A DNA stretch of 64,000 nucleotides from Erwinia sp050410775. GTDB lineage: Bacteria; Pseudomonadota; Gammaproteobacteria; Enterobacterales; Enterobacteriaceae. The number at the start of each line of letters is the position of its first letter. Position 1 is the first letter of the stretch. The DNA lies in the NCBI RefSeq assembly GCF_050410775.1, contig NZ_CP191229.1; one strand, written 5' to 3'. Both the position numbers and the translations under genes were made by a program. Positions 51,646 through 60,142 of this stretch are shown in pieces. Below the pieces are notes generated by a model. The model was not told the origin of the DNA. It did not search any database and worked only from the letters and a program-made list of their open reading frames with translations.

Positions 51646-53076
51646 ATGAAGCAAGGTTTGCAACTCAGGCTTAGCCAACAGCTTGCCATGACGCCACAGC
51701 TGCAACAGGCCATCCGCCTGCTGCAACTCTCTACGCTTGAACTCCAGCAGGAAATTCAGCTGGCGCTGGAAAGTAACCCGCTGCTTGAACAAACCGACAT
51801 TCATGAGGAAGTGGACGCCCGCGAGTATCAGGAAAAAGAAGCGCTCGATACCCGTGAAGCGCTTGAGCAAAAGGATATGCCGGAAGAACTTCCGCTGGAT
51901 GCGACCTGGGACGAAATCTACACCGCAGGTACTCCGTCCGGCACCGGAACCGATTATCACGACGATGAACTGCCCATTTATCAGGGCGAGACCACCCAGT
52001 CGCTCCAGGATTACCTGATGTGGCAGGTGGAGCTGACGCCATTTAGCGATACCGATCGTGCCATCGCCACTTCTATAGTGAATGCCGTGGATGAAACCGG
52101 CTACCTGACCGCAGGCTTGCAGGAGATTCAGGAAAGCCTCGGCAATGAGGAGATCGCGCTGGATGAGGTCGAGGCGGTGCTGAAGCGCGTACAGCGGTTC
52201 GATCCGGTTGGCGTCTGCGCCCGCGACCTGCGTGACTGTTTACTGGTCCAGCTTTCCCAGTTTACGGAGATCCCTTTCCTGAAAGAGGCTACGCTTATCG
52301 TTAGCGAACACCTTGATCTGCTGGCTAACCATGATTTCCGCAGCCTGATGCGCGTAACCCGTCTGAAAGAAGACGTGTTAAAAAACGCTATGCAGCTGAT
52401 TCAGACCCTCGATCCCCGTCCCGGCCAGTCGATTAACACCAGCGAGCCGGAATACGTCATACCGGACGTACTGGTGCGCAAAGTTCGCGATCGCTGGACG
52501 GTAGAGCTGAATTCAGACAGCGTGCCGCGGCTGAAAATCAATCAGCACTACGCTGCTATGGGCGGCAGTACGCGTAACGACAGCGACAGCCAGTTTATTC
52601 GCAGCAATTTACAGGAAGCGAAATGGCTGATTAAAAGTCTTGAGAGCCGGAATGATACGCTGCTCAAGGTAACGCGCTGCATTGTCGAACAGCAGCAGGC
52701 GTTCTTTGAGCAGGGTGAAGAATTTATGCGGCCGATGGTGCTGGCGGATATCGCTACCGCCGTCGAAATGCACGAGTCCACCATTTCCCGCGTGACCACG
52801 CAGAAGTATCTGCACAGTCCGCGAGGGATATTTGAACTGAAGTATTTTTTCTCCAGCCACGTCAGCACCGAAGGGGGCGGCGAAGCCTCTTCCACGGCGA
52901 TACGCGCGCTGGTGAAAAAATTAATCTCGGCGGAGAATCCCGCCAAACCTCTGAGCGACAGCAAGCTGACCGCCCTGCTTTCCAGTCAGGGAATCATGGT
53001 GGCACGCCGTACCGTCGCGAAGTACCGAGAGTCTTTATCCATCCCGCCCTCAAACCAGCGAAAACAGCTGGTCTGA
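51646..53076 (+). CDS. rpoN: RNA polymerase sigma-54 factor
   Basis: Alternative sigma factor for nitrogen and other enhancer-dependent promoters. Gln-rich region I (LSQQLAMTPQLQQAIRLLQL), acidic region II, the core-binding region, HTH near 380, and the RpoN box ARRTVAKYRE close to the end. 476 residues (E. coli 477). First gene of the rpoN-hpf-ptsN-rapZ-npr cluster. Confidence 0.98.
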   Translation: MKQGLQLRLSQQLAMTPQLQQAIRLLQLSTLELQQEIQLALESNPLLEQTDIHEEVDAREYQEKEALDTREALEQKDMPEELPLDATWDEIYTAGTPSGTGTDYHDDELPIYQGETTQSLQDYLMWQVELTPFSDTDRAIATSIVNAVDETGYLTAGLQEIQESLGNEEIALDEVEAVLKRVQRFDPVGVCARDLRDCLLVQLSQFTEIPFLKEATLIVSEHLDLLANHDFRSLMRVTRLKEDVLKNAMQLIQTLDPRPGQSINTSEPEYVIPDVLVRKVRDRWTVELNSDSVPRLKINQHYAAMGGSTRNDSDSQFIRSNLQEAKWLIKSLESRNDTLLKVTRCIVEQQQAFFEQGEEFMRPMVLADIATAVEMHESTISRVTTQKYLHSPRGIFELKYFFSSHVSTEGGGEASSTAIRALVKKLISAENPAKPLSDSKLTALLSSQGIMVARRTVAKYRESLSIPPSNQRKQLV

Positions 53077-53098
53077 ACGAACAGATAAGGAAGAGCGT

Positions 53099-53386
53099 AT
53101 GCAACTCAATATCACTGGCCAGCATGTTGAAATCACTGAACCTTTACGGGATTTTGTGACGACGAAATTTGCCAAGCTTGAGCACTATTTTGACCGGATA
53201 AATCAGGTTTACATTGTTCTCAAAGTGGAAAAGGTCACGCAAATCGCGGATGCCACACTGCATGTAAATGGCGGAGAGCTGCATGCCACCTCGGAAGATA
53301 AAGATATGTACGCGGCGATTGACGGCCTGATCGACAAGCTGACTCGCCAACTCAACAAACACAAAGACAAACTGAAACAACACTAA
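53099..53386 (+). CDS. hpf: Ribosome hibernation promoting factor HPF
   Basis: Short HPF (95 residues) that helps form inactive 100S ribosome dimers in stationary phase. MQLNITGQHVEITEPLRDFV and the basic tail LTRQLNKHKDKLKQH are typical. Follows rpoN by 22 bases. Confidence 0.97.
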   Translation: MQLNITGQHVEITEPLRDFVTTKFAKLEHYFDRINQVYIVLKVEKVTQIADATLHVNGGELHATSEDKDMYAAIDGLIDKLTRQLNKHKDKLKQH

Positions 53387-53537
53387 ATTTCACTCAGACA
53401 TTGATTCTTTTTTCGTCACCCTCATCTGACAATGAGGTGACGGAAGATTTTCGGCCCGTACTCTGCTGACAGGGTACGGGCCGTTGATCAATAAGAAGGC
53501 CATCTGGCCAGGCGGAAGTGAACACGTAAGTGAACCT

Positions 53538-54023
53538 ATGATGAACAATGACTTAAAACTGGAACTGGGCTCTGTACTAAGCGTTTCCTGCACCCGAAAC
53601 GGGGTACACTGCCAGAGTAAAAAGCGGGCGCTGGAAATCATCAGCGAGCTGGCAGCCAGGCAGCTTAACCTTCCGCACCAGACAATTTTTGAAGCGATCC
53701 TGACGCGTGAACGGATGGGAAGTACCGGTATCGGTAACGGTATTGCCATCCCTCATGGCAAGCTGGTTGAAGATACGCTGCGCGCGGTTGGCGTTTTTAT
53801 ACGCCTCGATCAGCCCATCGCTTTTGACGCCATCGATAATCAGCCGGTCGACCTGTTGTTCGCTCTGCTGGTGCCTGCAGACCAGTGTAAAACGCATCTG
53901 CATACGCTCTCGCTGGTGGCCCGGCGCCTTGCTGATAAAACCGTCTGCCGTCGTCTGCGGGCAGCACAGAGCGACGAGGAGCTGTTTGAGATCATGGCTG
54001 AGGGCCAGGAGGAGAGTCACTAA
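53538..54023 (+). CDS. ptsN: PTS-Ntr enzyme IIA
   Basis: Phosphoacceptor at the end of the nitrogen phosphotransferase chain PtsP-Npr-PtsN that signals to potassium transport and envelope pathways. The phosphorylated histidine is His73 in GIAIPHGKL. That numbering with the first ATG of an ATGATG pair (53538) matches E. coli, which supports this start over the upstream in-frame ATG. 161 residues. Confidence 0.96.
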   Translation: MMNNDLKLELGSVLSVSCTRNGVHCQSKKRALEIISELAARQLNLPHQTIFEAILTRERMGSTGIGNGIAIPHGKLVEDTLRAVGVFIRLDQPIAFDAIDNQPVDLLFALLVPADQCKTHLHTLSLVARRLADKTVCRRLRAAQSDEELFEIMAEGQEESH

Positions 54024-54131
54024 CCTTTTGTGTCGGCAGGCGCCGGCTGATTAAATGAATAAGCGTGTGCCGGATACCCTTGTGCTGACGCAGGGGTTCC
54101 CCGGCTTACTGGTAACTCAGGAGAATAAGTC

Positions 54132-54986
54132 ATGGTGCTGATGATCGTCAGCGGGCGTTCAGGTTCCGGCAAGTCCGTCGCGCTCCGCGCGCTGGAGGAT
54201 ATGGGCTTTTACTGTGTGGATAACCTGCCCGTAGCTTTACTGCCTGAACTGGCGAACTCACTGGCCGATCGCAATATGTCTGCTGCGGTCAGCATTGATG
54301 TTCGTAACATGCCCGAATCGCCTGAGATTTTTGAAAAGGCCCTGACCAGCCTGCCGGACAGCTTCTCGCCACAGCTTCTTTTTCTTGATGCCGATCGTAA
54401 CACGCTGATCCGTCGCTACAGCGACACGCGCCGTCTGCATCCGCTTTCCAGCAAGAATCTTTCGCTGGAGAGCGCCATTGACGAAGAGAGCGATCTGCTG
54501 GAGCCGCTGCGCTCGCGGGCCGACCTGATTGTAGACACGTCGGAGATGTCAGTGCATGAGCTGGCAGAAATGCTGCGTACGCGCCTGTTAGGCAAACGTG
54601 AACGCGAGCTGACGATGGTCTTCGAATCCTTTGGCTTTAAGCACGGTATTCCCATCGATGCGGACTACGTTTTTGATGTTCGTTTTTTGCCTAACCCACA
54701 CTGGGATCCGAAGCTGCGTCCGATGACGGGGTTGGACCGGCCCGTCGCCGCCTTCCTCGATCGTCATACCGAAGTGCATAACTTCATCTACCAGACGCGA
54801 AGCTACCTTGAGCTCTGGCTGCCGATGCTGGAAACGAATAACCGTAGCTATCTTACCGTTGCCATCGGCTGTACCGGCGGTAAACATCGCTCAGTCTATA
54901 TCGCGGAGCAGCTTGCTGACTATTTCCGGTCGCGCGGTAAAAATGTTCAGTCTCGCCATCGCACGCTGGAAAAACGTAAAACATGA
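54132..54986 (+). CDS. rapZ: RNase adapter protein RapZ
   Basis: RNA-binding adaptor that presents the sRNA GlmZ to RNase E and so controls GlmS and amino-sugar supply. Walker A GRSGSGKS at 8-15, Walker B-like FLDADR, and the C-terminal RNA-binding domain ending in the conserved basic tail RGKNVQSRHRTLEKRKT. AGGAG lies before the ATG. Overlaps npr by 4 bases. The target enzyme's pathway continues with glmM in this window. Confidence 0.97.
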   Translation: MVLMIVSGRSGSGKSVALRALEDMGFYCVDNLPVALLPELANSLADRNMSAAVSIDVRNMPESPEIFEKALTSLPDSFSPQLLFLDADRNTLIRRYSDTRRLHPLSSKNLSLESAIDEESDLLEPLRSRADLIVDTSEMSVHELAEMLRTRLLGKRERELTMVFESFGFKHGIPIDADYVFDVRFLPNPHWDPKLRPMTGLDRPVAAFLDRHTEVHNFIYQTRSYLELWLPMLETNNRSYLTVAIGCTGGKHRSVYIAEQLADYFRSRGKNVQSRHRTLEKRKT

Positions 54987-55255
54987 CCGTCAGGCAAACT
55001 GTAGAGATTAAAAATAAGCTGGGCATGCACGCCCGGCCTGCGATGAAGCTTTTTGAGCTGGTTCAGAGCTTTGATGCCGAAGTCCTTTTGCGCAACGAAA
55101 GCGGCACTGAGGCAGAGGCAAGCAGCGTGATTGCCCTGCTGATGCTGGATTCGGCAAAAGGGGGACATATCGAAATCGAGGCGAACGGTCCGGAAGAAGA
55201 AATGGCGCTGAGGGCGGTGATTGAGCTCTTTGATGCCGGTTTTGATGAGGAGTGA
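54983..55255 (+). CDS. npr: Phosphocarrier protein NPr
   Basis: HPr-like protein of the nitrogen PTS. The active histidine is His16 in LGMHARPAMK, and the length of 90 equals E. coli. Overlaps the rapZ stop (ATGA). Followed directly by convergent mtgA; E. coli has yrbL between them. Confidence 0.97.
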   Translation: MTVRQTVEIKNKLGMHARPAMKLFELVQSFDAEVLLRNESGTEAEASSVIALLMLDSAKGGHIEIEANGPEEEMALRAVIELFDAGFDEE

Positions 55256-55301
55256 CCGCGGCACTCCCGGGCGCAGCGGCGCCCGGTGCGACGACAGGCT
55301 G

Positions 55302-56018
55302 TTACAGCTTGTGCTTCTGAATAAAACCTTCCCCGCCAAGCTGTCTCATCTGACGCAGGATCCACTGCTGCCGTTGCCGGACATAGCCTGAAGGCGCATC
55401 GGCGCGAAAACGAATCGGGTTGGGCAGGACGGCCGCCAGTAGCGCAGCCTCTGACATTGTCAGACGGCTGGCGGGTTTATGAAAAAAGCGCTGTGACGCT
55501 TCCTCCACGCCAAATATGCCGTGCCCAAACTCCGCTATGTTCAGATAAACGGTCAGAATACGACGTTTCGTCCAGACCGTTTCAATACCAAGCGTCAAAC
55601 CCGCCTCAATCCCTTTACGTATCCAGCTACGCCCATCCCATAAAAAGAGATTCTTCGCCGTTTGCTGAGTGATAGTCGAGGCTCCCCGCATCCGCCCGTC
55701 GTCCTTATCCAACACCGACTGAATCGCCTGCACGTCAAAGCCCCAATGGGTAGGAAACTTCTGGTCCTCAGAGGCGATGACCGCCAGCGGCATCCAGTCT
55801 GCTATTGCGTCACGCTTTACCCAATCTGAATGGGCAGCGTAGCTAAAATTACCGCTAAACCAGGCACTCAGCTGACGTTCAGCCATTACGGCGGAGAAGG
55901 GAACCGGCAGGAAGGAGAACAGCACAATGCCGGCGACCCCTGCCCCCACCAGGGCCGAAAAGCAGCAAAGCAGCCAGAACCTGATGCGCTTTAACAGCGT
56001 TTTCTTAGGGCGACTCAT
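55302..56018 (-). CDS. mtgA: Monofunctional biosynthetic peptidoglycan transglycosylase
   Basis: GT51 glycosyltransferase that polymerises lipid II at the division site. One N-terminal membrane helix (FWLLCCFSALVGAGVAGIVL), then catalytic Glu in IASEDQKFPTHWGFD, GASTITQQTAKNL, and RKGIEAGLTLGIE with the second Glu region. 238 residues (E. coli 242). It stands alone before an AT-rich gap where elbB would be expected. Confidence 0.96.
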   Translation of the reverse strand: MSRPKKTLLKRIRFWLLCCFSALVGAGVAGIVLFSFLPVPFSAVMAERQLSAWFSGNFSYAAHSDWVKRDAIADWMPLAVIASEDQKFPTHWGFDVQAIQSVLDKDDGRMRGASTITQQTAKNLFLWDGRSWIRKGIEAGLTLGIETVWTKRRILTVYLNIAEFGHGIFGVEEASQRFFHKPASRLTMSEAALLAAVLPNPIRFRADAPSGYVRQRQQWILRQMRQLGGEGFIQKHKL

Positions 56019-56769
56019 AACGTTTTTTCCATTTCTGTCTTATCATTTCCCGTAAAAACTGTGATCAATCCTGCCTTTTTAAACGAAAGGCCTCAAGCAT
56101 CAGATAAAAGATGAATGCCTGTAACACCCATGAAATTCCCAGGGGATTATGTAAATGCACCTACCGCTTCAATTACTTCCGCGCATCAGGAATCGGTTCC
56201 ATTACAAACCGAAACTTAACGTTTCCTTAAACTGTCAGAAAAAACGGCGAACAGCTTTAAAACAAAATGATTCACATAACTTATCAGTACCGACGGAAAA
56301 TATTTGCTGAATGGCTTATAACCATCGTTCCAAAATTGTCTCTGGCAGCTATGCCGTCATGCTGAATCTCTTTTTATTTATAACGATATAACCATTATAA
56401 CCGGTGAAATTATTTTGATTAATAGGTAAAAACGTTCATTACTAGTGACGCTATGCCGGTGAAACCCAGGAGAAAAACGGAGACGTCAATCTCATAAAAA
56501 AACAGGCGTTACAGCCAGTTAAACCCAGTTAATGTGGCGAGGCATTTTCTTAGCATCGCTGCTAGCGCTGAAACCGGTAGTGCATTACGAGATGTTAATC
56601 CAAATCCGGCAAAAAACGCCACAAACGTACGAAGAACGACCAATACAACGCTAAAATTCACGCCAGACTTGACTGTGTCATCAAATTAATGTTTTCTGTC
56701 TAGGAACGCTGCTCTACATCACACATTTTAATGAATTTAGTCACATGTGATGCAGGATTTGCTAAGGTA
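56019..56769. other. AT-rich gene-free region at the elbB position
   Basis: About 750 bases, visibly richer in AT than the flanks, without a supported gene. E. coli has elbB here. Repeated units include TATAACC/TATAACG near 56318-56402 and CCGGTGAAA near 56400 and 56458. A TTGACT with a TTTTCT 17 bases later (56669-56697) could be a promoter toward ArcZ. Confidence 0.5.
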
Positions 56770-56898
56770 GTTCCTGAGCGTTTCACCAATACCGCGCCTG
56801 TGCTTTTAAACTCTTCTTCTCAGAATAGCGCAGGTTACCCTTTTCCCTGGTGTTGGCGCAGTATTCGCGCACCCCGGCTTCGGTCGGGGTCATTTTTT
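56770..56898 (+). ncRNA. arcZ: Small regulatory RNA ArcZ
   Basis: Hfq-dependent sRNA that activates rpoS and represses flagellar and other genes; in E. coli its transcription is repressed by ArcA-P. The conserved 3' part is clear: TGGTGTTGGCGCAGTATTCG at 56849 onward, including the seed, then the terminator ACCCCGGC-TTCG-GTCGGGGT and a T7 run. This matches my recall of E. coli ArcZ almost base for base. The 5' half is not conserved, and the 5' end is an estimate from a TAAGGT -10-like box at 56763. Located next to arcB on the opposite strand as in E. coli; the T-run overlaps the arcB stop codon. Confidence 0.88.
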
Positions 56899-59229
56899 TC
56901 CAGCGTCAGAAACCCATTTGCGTAATACATCCACATCGTGCCGCCACTCCTGTTTCAGCTCGTCAATCCACTCCTGAACGTTGTCCCACCATGCCGGCAG
57001 CTCCGGACTCTGTATCTGTTTAGCGATCTGCTGCAAATGAACCAGCCCGACGGACCCCGCTGCGCCTTTGATTTTGTGTCCCTCTTCCGCTATCCCTTTC
57101 TGGTCACGCGCCATCATGTTTGAATCCAGCACCTCCAGATAGCCCGGCATCATCTGCTCAAACATCGTCAGGCTCTGCTCAATTAACTGTGGGCCTACCA
57201 GTTCGATGTACTGCTCCAGCATGGCGACATCCAGCAATGCCAGTTTTTTCGCATCCAGCGGAGGTTCCTGTGGGGCTTCCGTCTCGTCGTACTGATAATC
57301 CCAATATTTTTTGATTATCGCGGTCAGCGCAGGCACGGCCAGCGGCTTGCTTAACACATCGTCCATGCCCGCATCCAGATACTCTTTCTTATCTTTCAGT
57401 ACATTGGCCGTCAGCGCCACCAGCGGTGGAAGATGATGACCAGCGTAGCGGCGATGAATTTCACGGGCCACATCAAGGCCGGTCATATCGGGCAGTTGAA
57501 TATCCAGCAGCACCAAATCGAATTCGTCAGGATCAAACAGCGCCAGAGCGGCCTCGCCCGTCATGGCAACCTCGACGCTGTTACCTAACTTCTCGAGTAC
57601 AGAACGCGCCACCACGACGTTCAGTTCAATATCTTCAACCAGCAGCACGTGCAGCGCAGGCAGCGGCATATCGTCGGCGGGCTGCTCATCTTCGATTTGC
57701 TCAACGATGCGGGGAGCATTCACCGTCAGCGTAAAGCAGGAACCTGCTCCTGGTGAACTGCGCACCGTGATGTCGCCTCCCATGCTTTGCGCCAGCCGGC
57801 GAGAAACGGCAAGGCCGATCCCGGTGCCCGTCGCGGGCTTGCCACCTCGCTGATCCTTAACCTGATAATACATCGCGAAAATTTTATCCTGCTCATCCTC
57901 AGGGATCCCCATCCCGGAATCTTCAACCTCAAAACGCAGGGAATCCTCCCCCTGACAGGCCACCCGCACCACGATGCGCCCCTGCTGGGTAAACTTCACG
58001 GCATTACCGATCAGATTCCACAGAATCTGACGCAGACGCGTACCGTCGGTAATAATCTTGTGAGGGAGAGGCAGTTCAGGCTCAAGGACAAACTGCAGCC
58101 CTTTCGGCTGCACCAGCAGGCCGGAGAGATTTTCCAGATCGGCCAGGAAGCCGGTGAAATCGATGGGTTGGTTATCCAGCTGAACCTTGCGCCGCTCGAT
58201 TTTATCCATCTCAATAACGTCGTTGAAGATATTGCCGAGCGTTATCGCTGAGACATGGATGGTTTTCAGATACTTGAGCTGCTCCTGATTAAGCTCAGTA
58301 TCGAGGAGTATGCGGCTCAGGCCGACGATGCCATTAAGCGGCGTACGCAGCTCGTGGCTGATCGTTGAGATAAAGGTGGTCTTTTCCCTGCTGGCGCTTT
58401 CCAGCGCGTCCTGATAGCGCTTACGCTCCGTAATATCGCGTCCAAAGCCCATCAGCCCGCTACGTTTTCCGACCCGGTCGTAGTAAGGCACCTTGCGGAT
58501 CTCAAAACAGGCTTTGCGCCCGTCCGGATATTGCAGCCACTGTTCATAGGTCAGTGAGACGTTGTGACGAAATACTTTTTCATCCGTTTCCAGAACCTTG
58601 GTTGAGGCATCTTCATCATAAACATCGCGGGGCGTGAGGCCGATAAGCTGTTTTTCACTTTTACCAGTAAGCAGTTCCATCGCGCGGTTACAGCCGGAAA
58701 ACTGCTCATCAATGTTGCGGTAGAATACCAAATCGGGAGAGGCGTCCAGAAACGAGCGCAGAAAGGAGGACTGCTGCTCCAGTTCAATCTGCGCCTCTTC
58801 ACGCCGGGCCATCTCTTCTTTCAATTTGTCTACGATTTGCAGGCGCGCTTCTTCCGCCTTGATACGATCCGCAATTTCCTGATTTAGCTGGGTAATATTG
58901 TCCTTCATTTGCTGGTTGAGTTCTAAATCGCGGTGGCGCATCTCTTCAAGCTTATCCACCAGTCTGGAAAGACGCTGTCTGGACTCCTCCAGCTGTTCCA
59001 CCACGACCGACAGAAAATAGACGGCCCAGGGCGTAATCAGCAGCCCAAAGAACACCGAACGAACAATATCAATGCTTTCCACATGCCCGCGCAGCACCAT
59101 GGTGACAGCCATCTGCACGATCATCGCCAGTACGACCAGCGCTGAAGCCAGCAGCAGCGAGAAGCGGACCAGCCCCAGCTTCACCATAAGATCAACATAG
59201 TACTGAGCTAACAACCGAATTTGTTTCAT
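56890..59229 (-). CDS. arcB: Aerobic respiration control sensor histidine kinase ArcB
   Basis: Tripartite redox kinase that phosphorylates ArcA when quinones are reduced. Two membrane helices (about 22-46 and 58-77), coiled linker, PAS domain with redox cysteines Cys180 and Cys241 at E. coli positions, HisKA with His292 in SHELRTPLNG, ATPase boxes, receiver with Asp576 in LLDIQLPD, and Hpt with His718 in EEGHKIKGAAG. The ATG at 59229 with AAGGA 7 bases upstream gives 779 residues (E. coli 778). The quinone-sensing cysteines match the quinone genes elsewhere in the window. Confidence 0.98.
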   Translation of the reverse strand: MKQIRLLAQYYVDLMVKLGLVRFSLLLASALVVLAMIVQMAVTMVLRGHVESIDIVRSVFFGLLITPWAVYFLSVVVEQLEESRQRLSRLVDKLEEMRHRDLELNQQMKDNITQLNQEIADRIKAEEARLQIVDKLKEEMARREEAQIELEQQSSFLRSFLDASPDLVFYRNIDEQFSGCNRAMELLTGKSEKQLIGLTPRDVYDEDASTKVLETDEKVFRHNVSLTYEQWLQYPDGRKACFEIRKVPYYDRVGKRSGLMGFGRDITERKRYQDALESASREKTTFISTISHELRTPLNGIVGLSRILLDTELNQEQLKYLKTIHVSAITLGNIFNDVIEMDKIERRKVQLDNQPIDFTGFLADLENLSGLLVQPKGLQFVLEPELPLPHKIITDGTRLRQILWNLIGNAVKFTQQGRIVVRVACQGEDSLRFEVEDSGMGIPEDEQDKIFAMYYQVKDQRGGKPATGTGIGLAVSRRLAQSMGGDITVRSSPGAGSCFTLTVNAPRIVEQIEDEQPADDMPLPALHVLLVEDIELNVVVARSVLEKLGNSVEVAMTGEAALALFDPDEFDLVLLDIQLPDMTGLDVAREIHRRYAGHHLPPLVALTANVLKDKKEYLDAGMDDVLSKPLAVPALTAIIKKYWDYQYDETEAPQEPPLDAKKLALLDVAMLEQYIELVGPQLIEQSLTMFEQMMPGYLEVLDSNMMARDQKGIAEEGHKIKGAAGSVGLVHLQQIAKQIQSPELPAWWDNVQEWIDELKQEWRHDVDVLRKWVSDAGKK

Positions 59230-59306
59230 TAGGGATTCCTTCCAGACCAGTTGCCGCATCATAGCGTAAAAGCGGAAAAGGCGAATACTTCCTGAAGCAG
59301 CCTGCC

Positions 59307-59323
59307 CGCACCAGTATGGTGCA
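59307..59323. promoter_or_regulatory. NtrC-like binding site 1
   Basis: CGCACCAGTATGGTGCA: half-sites GCACCA and TGGTGC around a 3-base spacer fit the known NtrC (NRI) consensus perfectly. It lies 78 bases upstream of the arcB start. Confidence 0.6.
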
Positions 59324-59716
59324 TGACGAGCACTAGCGCCGTTATGGCTCAGGCGTTGTCATTTTCGTGTCGAAAAACCAGGAGCGGTAAAGCAGTAAAT
59401 TCCGGCATCCATCACATTGTTGATGCGAGACCCCAGAAGAAAAGTTGCAACAATCCACTGCATAAGCTACGGACTGAGAACGCCTCCCATTAAGCTGTTC
59501 AACGAGATATTTCAGGGTGATGACGACGTTAAATCAAATTCTACCGCGCTAAACTATGAATAAAAATTCACATTAATCGTCTCTTTACTCATGATGAGGT
59601 TGATTAAAAATTCTAATAAAGAAACGCTGTTTAAGGCAAAAATAACGCAACATTAAAAACAGTGTATTTCAGTGTTGAAGGGCATTTAACCAGCACATCC
59701 TGCTACCAATTACCCG

Positions 59717-59733
59717 GGCACCAGCATGGTGCA
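59717..59733. promoter_or_regulatory. NtrC-like binding site 2
   Basis: GGCACCAGCATGGTGCA, identical to site 1 in both half-sites and 410 bp from it. It lies about 165 bp upstream of the candidate gltB promoter. Confidence 0.6.
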
Positions 59734-59746
59734 GAGATTTGCCGCC

Positions 59747-59761
59747 TGCACTATAGTGAGA
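59747..59761. promoter_or_regulatory. Partial NtrC-like site 3
   Basis: TGCACTATAGTGAGA begins exactly 30 bp after site 2 and has a perfect left half-site (TGCACTA), but a degenerate right half. Three-turn spacing to site 2 resembles the paired NtrC sites of the glnA enhancer. The core CACTATAGTG is itself a perfect palindrome. Confidence 0.35.
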
Positions 59762-59881
59762 CAGCTCACACTTCCCCGCCCCAGCGCAGCGAACCGATCG
59801 ACAGAAAAAACGCATTAAAATCATTTATTATCAATGAACTAAGCTGTAAAAACAGGTTAAAAGCGGCGCCATGAGGCCCGG

Positions 59882-59910
59882 TTGACCTGAGTACGCTTTC
59901 CCGATAAGTT
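59882..59910 (+). promoter_or_regulatory. Candidate sigma-70 promoter of gltB
   Basis: TTGACC (5 of 6 to the -35 consensus), 17-base spacer, TAAGTT (3 of 6 to -10). It would give a leader of about 225 bases before gltB. Confidence 0.4.
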
Positions 59911-60142
59911 GGAAATCCGCTGGAAGCTTTCTCGACGGATCGTCTGACCGTCATACTTATGCAGTTATTGAGATTCCCTCTGAAGCAAGTCCTCAACGCT
60001 TGTGACACCGACGCTAACGGATAGAGATAGAGGGGCGACATTAAAGGTGAGCCTGGCTCGTAAAAACCTGTCGCCGCGCCCTTTCTACGTCTGCCCTTCG
60101 TCGGCGCAGGGAGTCCCGCAGAGCCTGGGGAGGTTCACTGAT

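Larger units (their letters stand above)
59263..60142. other. Gene-free region, arcB to gltB (yhcC position)
   Basis: About 880 bases. E. coli has the radical-SAM gene yhcC here; no part of it is recognisable. The middle (about 59520-59700) is AT-rich. It holds NtrC-like palindromes and a candidate gltB promoter, listed separately. Confidence 0.6.

Noticed and set aside
56731..56925. 64-codon plus-strand frame at the ArcZ locus
   Set aside because: Lies over the ArcZ RNA and its terminator; the RNA explains the conservation.
59346..59359. TGGCTCAGGCGTTGT as a sigma-54 promoter next to NtrC-like site 1
   Set aside because: The -12 element ends in GT instead of GC, and it is too close to the site for normal enhancer geometry.
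59702..59715. Minus-strand GG-N10-GC as a sigma-54 promoter
   Set aside because: Only the dinucleotides match; flanks differ from TGGCAC and TTGC.
59766..60041. 91-codon minus-strand frame in the arcB-gltB gap
   Set aside because: No ribosome site or family; covers the likely gltB promoter. Not a yhcC remnant as far as I can see.
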